A stretch of DNA of 29,871 nt, taken from positions 1 through 29,871 of the forward strand of contig CAYOOA010000024.1 in the NCBI GenBank assembly GCA_964405455.1. The letters run 5' to 3'. Below, in pieces: positions 1-7,354 of this stretch (position 1 is its first letter; the number at the start of each line of letters is the position of its first letter). Under the pieces are notes generated by a model. It had not been told where the DNA came from. It saw nothing but the letters and a program-made list of their open reading frames with translations, and ran no database searches. The stretch comes from CALESS01 sp964405455. GTDB taxonomy: Bacteria; Chloroflexota; Anaerolineae; Anaerolineales; Anaerolineaceae. Made by a program: the position numbers and the translations under genes.

Positions 1-152
1 AACTGCACAAACAACTGGCCGCCGCCCGCCTGCCGCAGGAAAAAGAGCTGCTCGAGCGCCAGATCCACGCCACCGATGAGCAGATCGACCGCCTGGTGTA
101 CGAATTGTACGGCCTGACGGAGGAGGAAATCCGCATCGTGGAGGGGGGATGA
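1..152 (+). CDS. C-terminal end of a type II (IIG/Eco57I-like) restriction-modification enzyme, partial
   Basis: An open frame enters from the left edge (frame starting at base 3) and stops with TGA at 150-152, giving 49 codons. The peptide ends with a charged helix and the segment QIDRLVYELYGLTEEEIRIV. From memory of the family, this ending is characteristic of large N6-adenine methyltransferase/endonuclease fusions (Eco57I, TaqI-like specificity C-terminus) and of related BREX PglX-type methylases. The methylase core lies outside the window, so neither catalytic motifs nor the exact subtype can be seen. The next gene starts about 140 bp downstream behind its own promoter. The neighbourhood (XRE/ImmA/PIN cassette, transposase remnant) fits a defence-type accessory region. 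Confidence 0.7.
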   Translation, partial: LHKQLAAARLPQEKELLERQIHATDEQIDRLVYELYGLTEEEIRIVEGG

Positions 153-213
153 CCGGCAGATATTCCGCCTTGGTTTTGCACCAAGCCAAAGTGTGCTCCA
201 CAATATAATTTGG

Positions 214-262
214 AAATTATGTCATAATTTAATTAAATAATATATTGTATTTATGACAATAT
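214..262. promoter_or_regulatory. Paired inverted repeats, probable operator of the XRE cassette
   Basis: Two inverted repeats lie in the AT-rich leader of the XRE gene. The first, 214-230, is perfect (AAATTATG, one-base centre, CATAATTT). The second pairs ATATTGT at 242-248 with ACAATAT at 256-262. Both contain a TTATGACA half-site: on the minus strand within 217-227 and on the plus strand at 251-258. The second repeat overlaps the -35/-10 spacer. This is a typical layout for autorepression by the XRE protein encoded just downstream, but the binding itself is inferred. Confidence 0.55.
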
Positions 263-273
263 GATGCTATAAT
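245..273 (+). promoter_or_regulatory. Extended -10 promoter of the XRE-ImmA-PIN cassette
   Basis: TATAAT at 268-273 is a perfect -10 box and is preceded by TGC (265-267), making an extended -10 (TGnTATAAT). A weak -35 (TTGTAT, 245-250) sits at the ideal 17-bp spacing. The start codon at 296 with its GGAGG at 286-290 follows closely, giving a short leader of about 16 nt. Confidence 0.65.
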
Positions 274-295
274 CATTATCCAAGTGGAGGGTATC

Positions 296-643
296 ATGTC
301 ACCATTATCGATCGGGCAAAAAGTTAAGCGATTTCGGGAATTGGCCGGTTTAAGCCAAATACAAATTGCTCAGTATTTGGGAATTGACCAGAGCACTATC
401 TCAAAGTGTGAAAAAGGAGAACGCCATTTCCAGATGGATCAGTTGGAACAATTAAGCAACCTGTTTGGTATAACTCTGGCTGATTTGGTTAACGGGGAAG
501 AATCATTAGCCCCTTTGCAGATCGCCTTTCGTGCTGATGATTTACAAGTCGGAGATCTCAACGCGATCGCCGATATTCATAAGATCGCAATGAATTTAAA
601 GCAGATGCGTTTGATTTTGCTGGAGAACCCAAATGAAGCCTAA
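296..643 (+). CDS. XRE-family helix-turn-helix transcriptional regulator
   Basis: A 115-residue protein. Residues 8-63 form a Cro/C1-type HTH (core residues include LAGLSQIQIAQYLGIDQSTI, then SKCEKGERH), and a short helical tail of about 45 residues follows. The ATG at 296 is chosen over the in-frame GTG at 284 because that GTG lies inside the Shine-Dalgarno sequence GGAGG (286-290), which is correctly spaced for 296. The 3' end overlaps the ImmA-like gene by 11 bp, so the two are translationally coupled. Proteins of this type paired with an ImmA/IrrE peptidase act as repressors that the peptidase cleaves or inactivates; here it likely represses its own promoter through the inverted repeats at 214-262. 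The base composition of this gene and the two after it is much more AT-rich than the rest of the window, which suggests horizontal acquisition. Confidence 0.88.
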   Translation: MSPLSIGQKVKRFRELAGLSQIQIAQYLGIDQSTISKCEKGERHFQMDQLEQLSNLFGITLADLVNGEESLAPLQIAFRADDLQVGDLNAIADIHKIAMNLKQMRLILLENPNEA

Positions 644-1397
644 GGAAGAACTCAGCTATCAAGCAAACAAGCTTCGGAAACGATTTGGAGAGGATGTATC
701 CTCTCCAATCGATGTTTTTTCTATCCTTCAGGCGCAAGATTCCCTGACCCTGATTTTTTACCCGTTCCCCGAACATATCTCTGGGATGTGCATCCGTACA
801 CCTACTGGGGATCAATTGGTTGCAATCAATTCAACCCGAACTCTAGGAAGGCAGCGATTCACAGCTTCCCATGAGATATACCACCTGTTTGTCCAGGAAA
901 AAATTACGAGTGTCGTATGTGGAAATGAAATCGGTTCGGGAAGGGATGAAGAAGAAAAAAATGCTGATAGTTTTGCATCCTACTTCCTCGCTCCGAATGA
1001 CGCTCTCCGCAGCTATATAGAACATGATTTAAAGAAAAATAAACAACGACCAATCATGCTGGAAGATGTGGTCCATATAGAACAACATTTTAGAATGAGC
1101 CGTCAGGCAACACTTTATCGCTTAGTAGGGGATGGCTTTATCACATTGGATTTTGCGAATACTCTCAGGGGGAATACCATCGCGTCCGCACGTAAATTCG
1201 GTTTCAGCGAAGATCTTTATATCCCCACCGCTAATGAACGGCAATATACCACAACAGGAACCTATATTGAGTTAGCAGAACAACTGAACGACCGTGGATT
1301 GATCTCCACAGGCAAGTACGAAGAATTACTATTGGATGCTTATCGAGCCGACATTGTGTATAACCTCGAAGCCGAAGGCAAGGTTGTGTATGACTGA
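633..1397 (+). CDS. ImmA/IrrE-family zinc metallo-endopeptidase
   Basis: A 254-residue protein of COG2856/PF06114 type. The zinc-binding HEIYH motif is at residues 80-84, preceded by RQRFTAS. The likely third ligand is a glutamate in the EEEKNADSFASYFLAP segment (about residues 106-121), the usual position in the family. The C-terminal half is helical and carries no motif I can name. ImmA of ICEBs1 cleaves its partner repressor, and IrrE of Deinococcus cleaves DdrO, so the expected substrate is the adjacent XRE protein. A GGAG sits 7 nt upstream of the ATG inside the XRE gene. The gene overlaps the XRE end by 11 bp and the PIN gene by 8 bp, so all three form one tightly coupled unit. Confidence 0.85.
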   Translation: MKPKEELSYQANKLRKRFGEDVSSPIDVFSILQAQDSLTLIFYPFPEHISGMCIRTPTGDQLVAINSTRTLGRQRFTASHEIYHLFVQEKITSVVCGNEIGSGRDEEEKNADSFASYFLAPNDALRSYIEHDLKKNKQRPIMLEDVVHIEQHFRMSRQATLYRLVGDGFITLDFANTLRGNTIASARKFGFSEDLYIPTANERQYTTTGTYIELAEQLNDRGLISTGKYEELLLDAYRADIVYNLEAEGKVVYD

Positions 1398-1920
1398 GAA
1401 ATTATTCCTGGATACGGATTGCCTCTCAACCTTTCTGGTGGTAGGTGCTGAGAATCTTGTTCTTCAGTTATTTGCCGGTCGAATCGGTATTCCCCAACAG
1501 GTTTACAATGAATTTAAAAAATGGAATTTCTTAAAGAATAAAATAGAAACTTTGTTAGCTTCAAAAAAAGTCGGCCTTTACCAGATTGAAAGTGATACCG
1601 AGTCCGGAAATTTATATATCAAACTGACCTCCAATCCAGACAAAGGATTCACAATCATAGGCAGTGGGGAAGCTGCTGCGATTGTTTTGGCAAAACTGCA
1701 CAATGGAATCCTAGGCAGCAATAACTTGCGTGATATTCTTCCATATGTTCAAAAATACAACTTAAAACACCTCACGAGTGCCAGTATTATGATGGAGGCC
1801 TTTAATAACCATTTGATCTCAGAAGGGCAGGGTAATGTAATCTGGCGGGATATGCTTTTACGGGGTCGCAAGTTGCCTTCAAATACATTTTCAGAGTTTT
1901 TAGTAAGTCAAAAGAGGTAG
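1390..1920 (+). CDS. PIN-like domain nuclease (DUF4411-type), probable toxin/effector
   Basis: A 176-residue protein. The ATG at 1390 overlaps the stop of the peptidase gene by 8 bp and has an AAGG 6 nt upstream; a longer in-frame start at 1336 would lie deep inside the peptidase gene. The fold signature is PIN-like: FLDTD at residues 6-10 (acidic D8), E41 in VYNEF, and GSGEAAAI at 91-98 (E94). The usual late aspartates are represented by NNLRDI at 111-116, where the first acidic position is Asn. PIN proteins are metal-dependent RNases and are common as toxins. Being co-transcribed behind XRE and ImmA suggests that it is the effector released when the peptidase inactivates the repressor. Activity is inferred, and the Asn substitution leaves a degenerate active site possible. 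Confidence 0.72.
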   Translation: MTEKLFLDTDCLSTFLVVGAENLVLQLFAGRIGIPQQVYNEFKKWNFLKNKIETLLASKKVGLYQIESDTESGNLYIKLTSNPDKGFTIIGSGEAAAIVLAKLHNGILGSNNLRDILPYVQKYNLKHLTSASIMMEAFNNHLISEGQGNVIWRDMLLRGRKLPSNTFSEFLVSQKR

Positions 1921-1975
1921 TCGAAGTCCGTATTCTTCGTGGGTCCTCCCAACCCGTGTACCTGTTCTTATTCTT

Positions 1976-2326
1976 CCCTTTAACGCAAGCTTCAGTCTGC
2001 GGGGCAACCTGGGTGCCGCTATCGATTATCTACCTCCGCCCGGTTGGCCGGAATCCGTTGCGTATGATCCCCGTGCCCCTACCCCGCCAACACCCACCCA
2101 TGAACAATTTGGCGCGCCGGCGGCCGGGTCCATCCCGACCATCATCCGCTCATTTAAATCGTCCGTCACCCAACGGGCGCGCTGGGCTCGGATCGATGGG
2201 CCTGTGTGGCAGCGCAATTATTATGAACGCGTCATCCGCAATGAGTGTGAACTGGACGCGGTGCGGTTGTATATTCAGGATAATCCGCGCCAGTGGGGGG
2301 AGGATGGAGAAAACCCGGGGCGGTGA
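1976..2326 (+). pseudogene. C-terminal remnant of a REP-associated (RAYT/IS200-like) transposase
   Basis: Read in the frame ending at TGA 2324-2326, the DNA encodes HEQFGAPAAGSIPTIIRSFK, a short basic stretch, then PVWQRNYYERVIRNE and a tail ending IQDNPRQWGED. The RSFKS, VWQRNYYEhiIR and NP.(R/K)W patterns are the classic C-terminus of Y1/HUH RAYT transposases. The N-terminal half with the HUH motif is absent. Upstream of about 2099 the same frame stays open but is Pro-rich and unconvincing, and there is no start codon or ribosome site. I therefore call it a decayed fragment. An overlapping 178-codon frame at 1956-2492 is in a different phase and is not the gene. Confidence 0.72.
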
Positions 2327-2404
2327 TCGGGTGCCAATCCGGGCGGGCCGGTTAAACAGGATGGATTGGCTCAATTATTGTCCAGACCCGCCCGCCGTCT
2401 CACC

Positions 2405-2537
2405 GGGTTGGTCCTGTCTGCGATTGAGCCAGGCTGCAATGCGTCACAGACCAACCCTTGCCTGCCTATCGCAGGGTCGGTGCGGTCCCTGACTGCACCA
2501 CTTCCCATATCGGGCAACCACGAGGGTTGCCCCGATG
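2405..2537. repeat. Cluster of REP-like imperfect palindromes next to the transposase remnant
   Basis: Three inverted repeats follow the RAYT remnant. GGGTTGGTC at 2405-2413 pairs with GACCAACCC at 2449-2457. The segment 2479-2499 is symmetric (GGTGC, GTC, a three-base centre, GAC, GCACC). ATCGGGCAACC near 2509-2519 pairs with GGTTGCCCCGAT near 2525-2537, with one bulged base. RAYT proteins act on REP hairpins near their genes, so this fits a decayed RAYT/REP locus. Copies elsewhere in the genome cannot be checked here. Apart from these hairpins and the remnant, the gap 1921-2651 shows no convincing gene. Confidence 0.5.
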
Positions 2538-2587
2538 ACGAGGATTCAGATTAACCCTCCCAACCTGACAATGGATATCCTGAAACC

Positions 2588-2624
2588 ACACACCCCGGGG
2601 ATCTTCACGATCCCAGGGGTGTGT
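2588..2624 (-). terminator. Long hairpin downstream of the HerA-like gene
   Basis: ACACACCCC and GGGATC at 2588-2603 (one central mismatch) pair with GATCCC and GGGGTGTGT at 2609-2624 around a five-base loop. It sits 28 bp beyond the stop codon of the minus-strand ATPase gene. The U-run is weak (GGTTTC), so it may terminate inefficiently or act mainly as an mRNA 3' stabiliser. Confidence 0.55.
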
Positions 2625-2651
2625 TCAAAGCGGGGGGTTTATGCAGGCGGC

Positions 2652-5153
2652 TTACTTTTCCGTCTTGTAGGCCGGGGCTTCGCGGTTCTTGCCGTCCACC
2701 GTGAAGACGTAATACGGCAGCCAGACCAGGCCGTAGAGATCCATGTAGATATCCTTCCTGGCCGGGGCCACCGTCGTCTCCTGGATGTCGTTGACGGCTC
2801 CCGCCCAGCGGTCCTGCAGGGCCTTCAGGGCGTTGGTCTGCTCCTCTTCCAGGTCCTTCAGTTCCTGTTCCAGGGCATCCAGCTCGGCCTTCTCCTGCTC
2901 CAGGGCGGCCTTGGCCTGCTTGGTCATGCGCGCCTTGCTCAGGCTGCTGCTGAGGGATTTCTTGCGCCCGCCCAGCAGGCTGAGCAGCAGTTCGCCGCCC
3001 GCGGCCAGGCCTTCCATGTTGCGCGCGCTGACGGCGTCCTTCTTGCCGTCCACCACGCTCTCCTGGCGGTCGATCTTGGCGGCCAGGGCCTTGCGTTTGG
3101 TTTCAAAGGCAGCCTTGATCTTGTCCGCTTCGGCTTCCATGGCATCCTTGGCGGCCTTGCTGCACATATCGCGGAAGCCCGCCGAGGTCACATCCGGCCC
3201 GGCAAAGAGCTTCAATGTCGGGTTGGAATGGACTTTGACGCCGCCGCTGCGGTAGATCCAGTCGATATAATCCCTTTGCAGGGCGGTGAGGCGGCGGGCA
3301 TCCATCAACCAGGCGGGCAGGGGGGCAAAGCGGGCCTGCGGCTGCGGGCTGGATTGCAGTTGCTTGTCATTCAGCTCGCGGAAAGCGAAATCCTCCCAGC
3401 GCACCAGGCCGGAGGGCAAATCCTCCACCAGGCTGGTGACGTGGTAGCTGAAATCCAGGTTGAACTTGCGATCCATGATGCGCGCCTCCGCCTGGGAGAG
3501 CAGGGCCGGGTGATAGACGATGCCCTGGGCGGCCACGGATTGGCCGCGGTCCACGCTCAAGCCGGCCATGGCTTCGGAAACGCCCAGTTCGGTCGGCATG
3601 AAGTACTCCGCCACGCCGGCCGGAGCCGCCGGGCGGGTGCTGGTGTAACCGTCATCGCTGCGCACGGGGGTGGATGCCGGTGCAGCCGACTTTCCAGCCG
3701 CGGCTGCGGGCTGGGTGGCCGGTGCGGCGGCGGAAGGTTGGCCGACATGTTTGCCCTCCAGCGCATTTAGATCCGGGATCTGCGTGCGCATCAGCGGGCC
3801 GGCCAGGTAGTTCATCGCCCAGCGCGTCTGGAACAGGACCGGGTTGTTGGAGCGCACATCGTTCAACAGGAAGGTGCGCTTGGGCAGGGTGGAAATCATC
3901 CTGTCAATTTCCGCGCGGGCGATGCCGCCGGCAGCGGCGGTCTCCAACCCGTCCAGCAGGCGCTGCTTGTCCTGGTCGGTTTGCAGGCGGCCGACAAACC
4001 AGGTGCCCGCGTTGGAGAGGGCCTTGTAGTCCACGTCCACCGGGTTCTGGGTGGCCAGCAGCAAGCCCAACCCAAAGGCGCGGGCCTGCTTGAGCATGCG
4101 CAGCAGGATCGGCTTGGAGGGCGGGTTGCCGAGCGGGGGCAGGTAGCCCAGGATTTCGTCGAAGTAGAGCAGGGCGCGCAGGCTGCTGGTGCCGCGCTGC
4201 GTGCGCATCCAGGCCTCGGTGGCGGCGAAGAGCAGCGTGGTGAAGAACATGCGCTCGTTGTCGCTCAGGTGGGCCAGGTAGAAGATGCTGTGGCGGATCT
4301 TGCCCTGCGGGGTGAAGAGCATGGCGGCTATATCCAGCGGCTCGCCGGTCAGCCAGGTTTCAAAAGAGGGCGAGGCCAGGAAGTTGTTGAGCAGCATGGC
4401 CAGTTCCGAGCGGTCCTTGGCCGGGTAGAAGCTGTCCAGCGGGAAGGCCCCCAGGCGTTCGAAGGGCGGGTTCTGCGTCTGCAGGATCAACTCGGTCAGG
4501 TCGAGCGAGGTGCCCTTGCTCCAGGCGTTTTCCAGCACGTTGGAGAGCAGGATGTGCTCGCGCGAGCGCAGCGGATCGATATCCGTCATGCCAACCAGCC
4601 CGAGCAGGGCGGTGACGGTGGTGGAAATCTTCTCGCGCAGGATTTCGCGGTTGTCCTCCCAGCTGATGGAAGGGGGTTGGAAGGAGGAGAGGATGTTGAT
4701 CGGGAAGCCGGAGGTGGAGCCGGGGGTGTAGATGGTGAAATCGGCGGAATTCTTCAGCGCCGTCAGGTCCTCCGAACCCAGTTCCCAGCCGGCCAGGCCC
4801 TTGGCCCAACTGGCGGCCGTCTCGGCAGCCAGATCGCCGACGGATTTTCCCGCCCGGCGGGCCAGTTCGGGGTCAATCCAGGGCTCAAAATCCGCGGGCA
4901 GCAGGTTGGGGAAGTGCAGCAGCAGGTTGGTCAGGTCGCCTTTCGGGTCCACGATCAGGGCGGGGATGCCCTGCAGGGCGGCTTCCTCCAGCAATCCAAT
5001 GCACAGGCCGGTCTTGCCGGAGCCGGTCATACCGGTCACCACGGCATGGGTGGTCAGGTTGGCCGGGTCGTACATGACCGGGTCGGTGCCCAGGGCATTT
5101 TTCGCCAGGTCAAATTTACGGCCGAGGTAAAAGGTCTTGCGAGCACGATCCAT
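2652..5153 (-). CDS. HerA/VirB4-like P-loop ATPase with C-terminal coiled coil
   Basis: An 833-residue protein. It has Walker A GMTGSGKT (41-48), a strand ending IVDPKGD (67-73), Walker B LLYFDE (328-333) and an ATQNP sensor-type motif (367-371). That is the order seen in HerA/FtsK-superfamily ATPases with DUF87-like cores. An Ala/Pro-rich linker lies around 475-500, and a long Lys/Glu/Ala coiled coil at roughly 690-790 is followed by a short hydrophobic C-terminus. The ATG has AGGAGG 7 nt upstream. These ATPases pump DNA or move macromolecules as hexameric rings, but the substrate here is unknown: no NurA, pilus or conjugation partner is adjacent. It follows the glycosyltransferase-like gene by 51 bp and may share its transcript. 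The strong antisense open frames over it are GC artefacts. Confidence 0.8.
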   Translation of the reverse strand: MDRARKTFYLGRKFDLAKNALGTDPVMYDPANLTTHAVVTGMTGSGKTGLCIGLLEEAALQGIPALIVDPKGDLTNLLLHFPNLLPADFEPWIDPELARRAGKSVGDLAAETAASWAKGLAGWELGSEDLTALKNSADFTIYTPGSTSGFPINILSSFQPPSISWEDNREILREKISTTVTALLGLVGMTDIDPLRSREHILLSNVLENAWSKGTSLDLTELILQTQNPPFERLGAFPLDSFYPAKDRSELAMLLNNFLASPSFETWLTGEPLDIAAMLFTPQGKIRHSIFYLAHLSDNERMFFTTLLFAATEAWMRTQRGTSSLRALLYFDEILGYLPPLGNPPSKPILLRMLKQARAFGLGLLLATQNPVDVDYKALSNAGTWFVGRLQTDQDKQRLLDGLETAAAGGIARAEIDRMISTLPKRTFLLNDVRSNNPVLFQTRWAMNYLAGPLMRTQIPDLNALEGKHVGQPSAAAPATQPAAAAGKSAAPASTPVRSDDGYTSTRPAAPAGVAEYFMPTELGVSEAMAGLSVDRGQSVAAQGIVYHPALLSQAEARIMDRKFNLDFSYHVTSLVEDLPSGLVRWEDFAFRELNDKQLQSSPQPQARFAPLPAWLMDARRLTALQRDYIDWIYRSGGVKVHSNPTLKLFAGPDVTSAGFRDMCSKAAKDAMEAEADKIKAAFETKRKALAAKIDRQESVVDGKKDAVSARNMEGLAAGGELLLSLLGGRKKSLSSSLSKARMTKQAKAALEQEKAELDALEQELKDLEEEQTNALKALQDRWAGAVNDIQETTVAPARKDIYMDLYGLVWLPYYVFTVDGKNREAPAYKTEK

Positions 5154-5204
5154 CTTTCTTCCTCCTGAAAATCGTGAATGATCTCAACAATCAGTACTCA
5201 ATCA

Positions 5205-7184
5205 TTATTCTACCAGTGAATATAACTGATAGATACCACCAAAATCAACCGGCGCGGGGAGCGTGGTTAAGAAATTTCTCAGAGATTGTAAATCTTCCGG
5301 CGGGTGATGGGGATCCTTATTTTCAACCAGGAATTCAGCGCCGGACTTGTAAAACAAAACATGCGTATAGCCTTCGTTAATCCATTGCTGGCGGATGGCG
5401 GCAGCGTCCAACCCCTCCGCCCGGGTGACCTTCCAGCGGTCAAGGATTTCGTCCGCCTCGCAGCGCGGCAGGCAGTAGTATCCGCGCGCTTCGTACAGCA
5501 GCAGCACCCGGCTGCCCCCCGGTAATTTTTGGATGGCTTGCATGGCCGGTTGATACCAGCCCAGGTTATCGGCCAGGTAGGTTTGCTCATCCTTCAGCCC
5601 GGCCAGGACCGGCAGGGGGTTGATCCGGAGGGTTGCCAGCCCGGTCTCAACCAGGTTCAAGCCCAACGCCAGCAGGATCACCACGTTCACCAGGCGGGAG
5701 AGCCGTACGCCGGGCAGGCTGCGCCGGGTCAGGCCGTAGTCTCCCAGGGCGGCCAGGGCGGCAAAGGCCGGGAAGAGGCTGATGTAATAGCGGGTCTGGA
5801 TCAGGTTGCCGCTCCAACGGTTGGCCACCGCCCAGGTCAGCAGGCCGCTGATTGAAACCAGGGCCGCGGTTTGCAGAAACGGCCGGCGGTCTTCCGGCAG
5901 TTCCCGCCAGGCCAGCCAGAATAGACCGCCCAGCGCCAGCAGCAGCGCCCCGGGAGCGAACATGTAGCCTTCGGCGGAATCAATGCCCAGGGAGGTGGCG
6001 CGCAGGGGCAGGAGGAAGAAATCCAGCCAGTTGCCGTACGGCGGAACAGACTGGTACACCTCCAGGCGGACGGCTGTCATCTGCCCGGCCGGGAAGAAAA
6101 ACGGATAAAACGGGTTGCCGGTGGTAATCCAGTTCTTGACCAGCCACGGGGCAACCGCCAGCAGGGCAGCCAGGCCGAACACCAGCAGGCTTTGCCATCC
6201 CTTCGCGCGGCGGCGGAGGATGCCCCAGAGTAACACCAGCGCGCCGCTGACGGCGATCACCCCGGCGGTGTACTTGCTGCCCAGGGCCAGCCCGGCCAGG
6301 GCTCCGGCAGCAGCCGCCCAGCGAAGACCGCCTTGCTGCTGCCACCCGTCCAGGCAGATCAACACGCCCAGGCCGAGCAGGAAGGGGAGGCTGTCCATGT
6401 AAGCCCAGCCGAACAACATCACCAGCGTGTAACCGGCCAGCAGGCTGGCCGTTCCCACCCAGGCGGCGCGAGCATCCAGGCGTTGGCGCAGGAAACCCAG
6501 CAGCCCCACTAAGGTCAGGCCGCCAATTGCCCAACCCAGGGCAGCGGCAGCCTGCGCCCCGCCCAGGGCCATGGCCCAGGTGTAGAGCATCTCCATGTTT
6601 TGCGGCATGCCGCTCATCACCTGTTCGGGCAGGTAGCTGATCCGGCCGGCCTGCAGGTAGGTCTGCGGTAGGAGCAGGTGAGAGACCAGGGCATCAAACC
6701 TGAGCGGCGGTGCCAGGGCCACCAGCAGCGGCCCGATCAGCAGGGCGGCGCACAACCCGGCCGTCCAGCGCTCGAACCTGCCGCTCTCCCGCCACAATTC
6801 ACCCAGGCTGCCCAGTTGAGCCAGCCAGGCGCGGATGGAGCGGCGCAGCAGCAGGAGTAACAGCGCCAGGACTGTCCAGGGCAGCCAGCCGGGCAGGCCC
6901 AGCGTGCCGCCCACCAGCAAAACACCCAGGGCCAGCAATCCCAGCCCCAACCCGGCCTGGAGCGCCAGCCGGGCGAGCGGGTGCACTTCCTGCGGGTGGA
7001 ACAGGCGCAGACCCAACCCGCCGGCTGCTGCCAGCAATAATATCGGGACAAGCATCCGCCAGGCCAACTGGAAAATGGCAAGCGCCGCGGCCGGGTCAAA
7101 CGGCTTGTGGCTGATGAAGTACATCAACAAAACACTGACCGCCCACAACAAACCCAGGAGGGGAACCAGGTAGGATTTCTTCAA
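5205..7184 (-). CDS. GT-C-type (PMT/GT39-like) glycosyltransferase, polytopic membrane protein
   Basis: A 659-residue protein with about 12 predicted transmembrane segments over the first 510 residues and a soluble C-terminal domain of about 130 residues. The first large loop carries RFDALVSHLLLP (162-173). In the GT-C fold, the acidic residue of this loop (D164 here) is the usual candidate for sugar-lipid donor binding. Members use polyprenyl-linked sugars on the outer face of the membrane. The acceptor is unknown. The start is TTG at 7184, supported by GAGG 7 nt upstream; no good ATG is nearby. The gene is divergent from the phosphatase-like gene at 7355 across a 170-bp spacer and upstream of the ATPase on the same strand. 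Confidence 0.68.
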   Translation of the reverse strand: MKKSYLVPLLGLLWAVSVLLMYFISHKPFDPAAALAIFQLAWRMLVPILLLAAAGGLGLRLFHPQEVHPLARLALQAGLGLGLLALGVLLVGGTLGLPGWLPWTVLALLLLLLRRSIRAWLAQLGSLGELWRESGRFERWTAGLCAALLIGPLLVALAPPLRFDALVSHLLLPQTYLQAGRISYLPEQVMSGMPQNMEMLYTWAMALGGAQAAAALGWAIGGLTLVGLLGFLRQRLDARAAWVGTASLLAGYTLVMLFGWAYMDSLPFLLGLGVLICLDGWQQQGGLRWAAAAGALAGLALGSKYTAGVIAVSGALVLLWGILRRRAKGWQSLLVFGLAALLAVAPWLVKNWITTGNPFYPFFFPAGQMTAVRLEVYQSVPPYGNWLDFFLLPLRATSLGIDSAEGYMFAPGALLLALGGLFWLAWRELPEDRRPFLQTAALVSISGLLTWAVANRWSGNLIQTRYYISLFPAFAALAALGDYGLTRRSLPGVRLSRLVNVVILLALGLNLVETGLATLRINPLPVLAGLKDEQTYLADNLGWYQPAMQAIQKLPGGSRVLLLYEARGYYCLPRCEADEILDRWKVTRAEGLDAAAIRQQWINEGYTHVLFYKSGAEFLVENKDPHHPPEDLQSLRNFLTTLPAPVDFGGIYQLYSLVE

Positions 7185-7305
7185 AAATCAACCTCGCAGA
7201 TCAGTTTTTGAGAGCGAAGCGAGTAAAAAATGGAAACGGATGATTTTTCCCTCCGGCCGCTACGCTTTCACAATTTACATAGCCAGTATGCATCTGGAAC
7301 AATTA

Positions 7306-7330
7306 TTGCACAGAATATTCAGAGTATAAT
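7306..7330 (+). promoter_or_regulatory. Probable promoter of the phosphatase-like/S51/MFS unit
   Basis: A perfect TATAAT lies at 7325-7330, with no good -35 at 16-18 bp (TTGCAC at 7306-7311 is too close). The predicted transcript would begin only about 18 nt before the ATG at 7355. Confidence 0.45.
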
Positions 7331-7354
7331 CTATTCAGGCATTTAACCTTTTAT

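Noticed and set aside
1956..2492. 178-codon plus-strand open frame over the transposase remnant
   Set aside because: Its translation has no recognisable family, and the transposase signature lies in another frame of the same DNA; no ribosome site.
2535..5168. Long plus-strand open frames (2535-3770, 3981-5168) opposite the HerA-like ATPase
   Set aside because: Antisense shadows of a clear 833-codon gene in GC-rich DNA; translations are repetitive and lack motifs.
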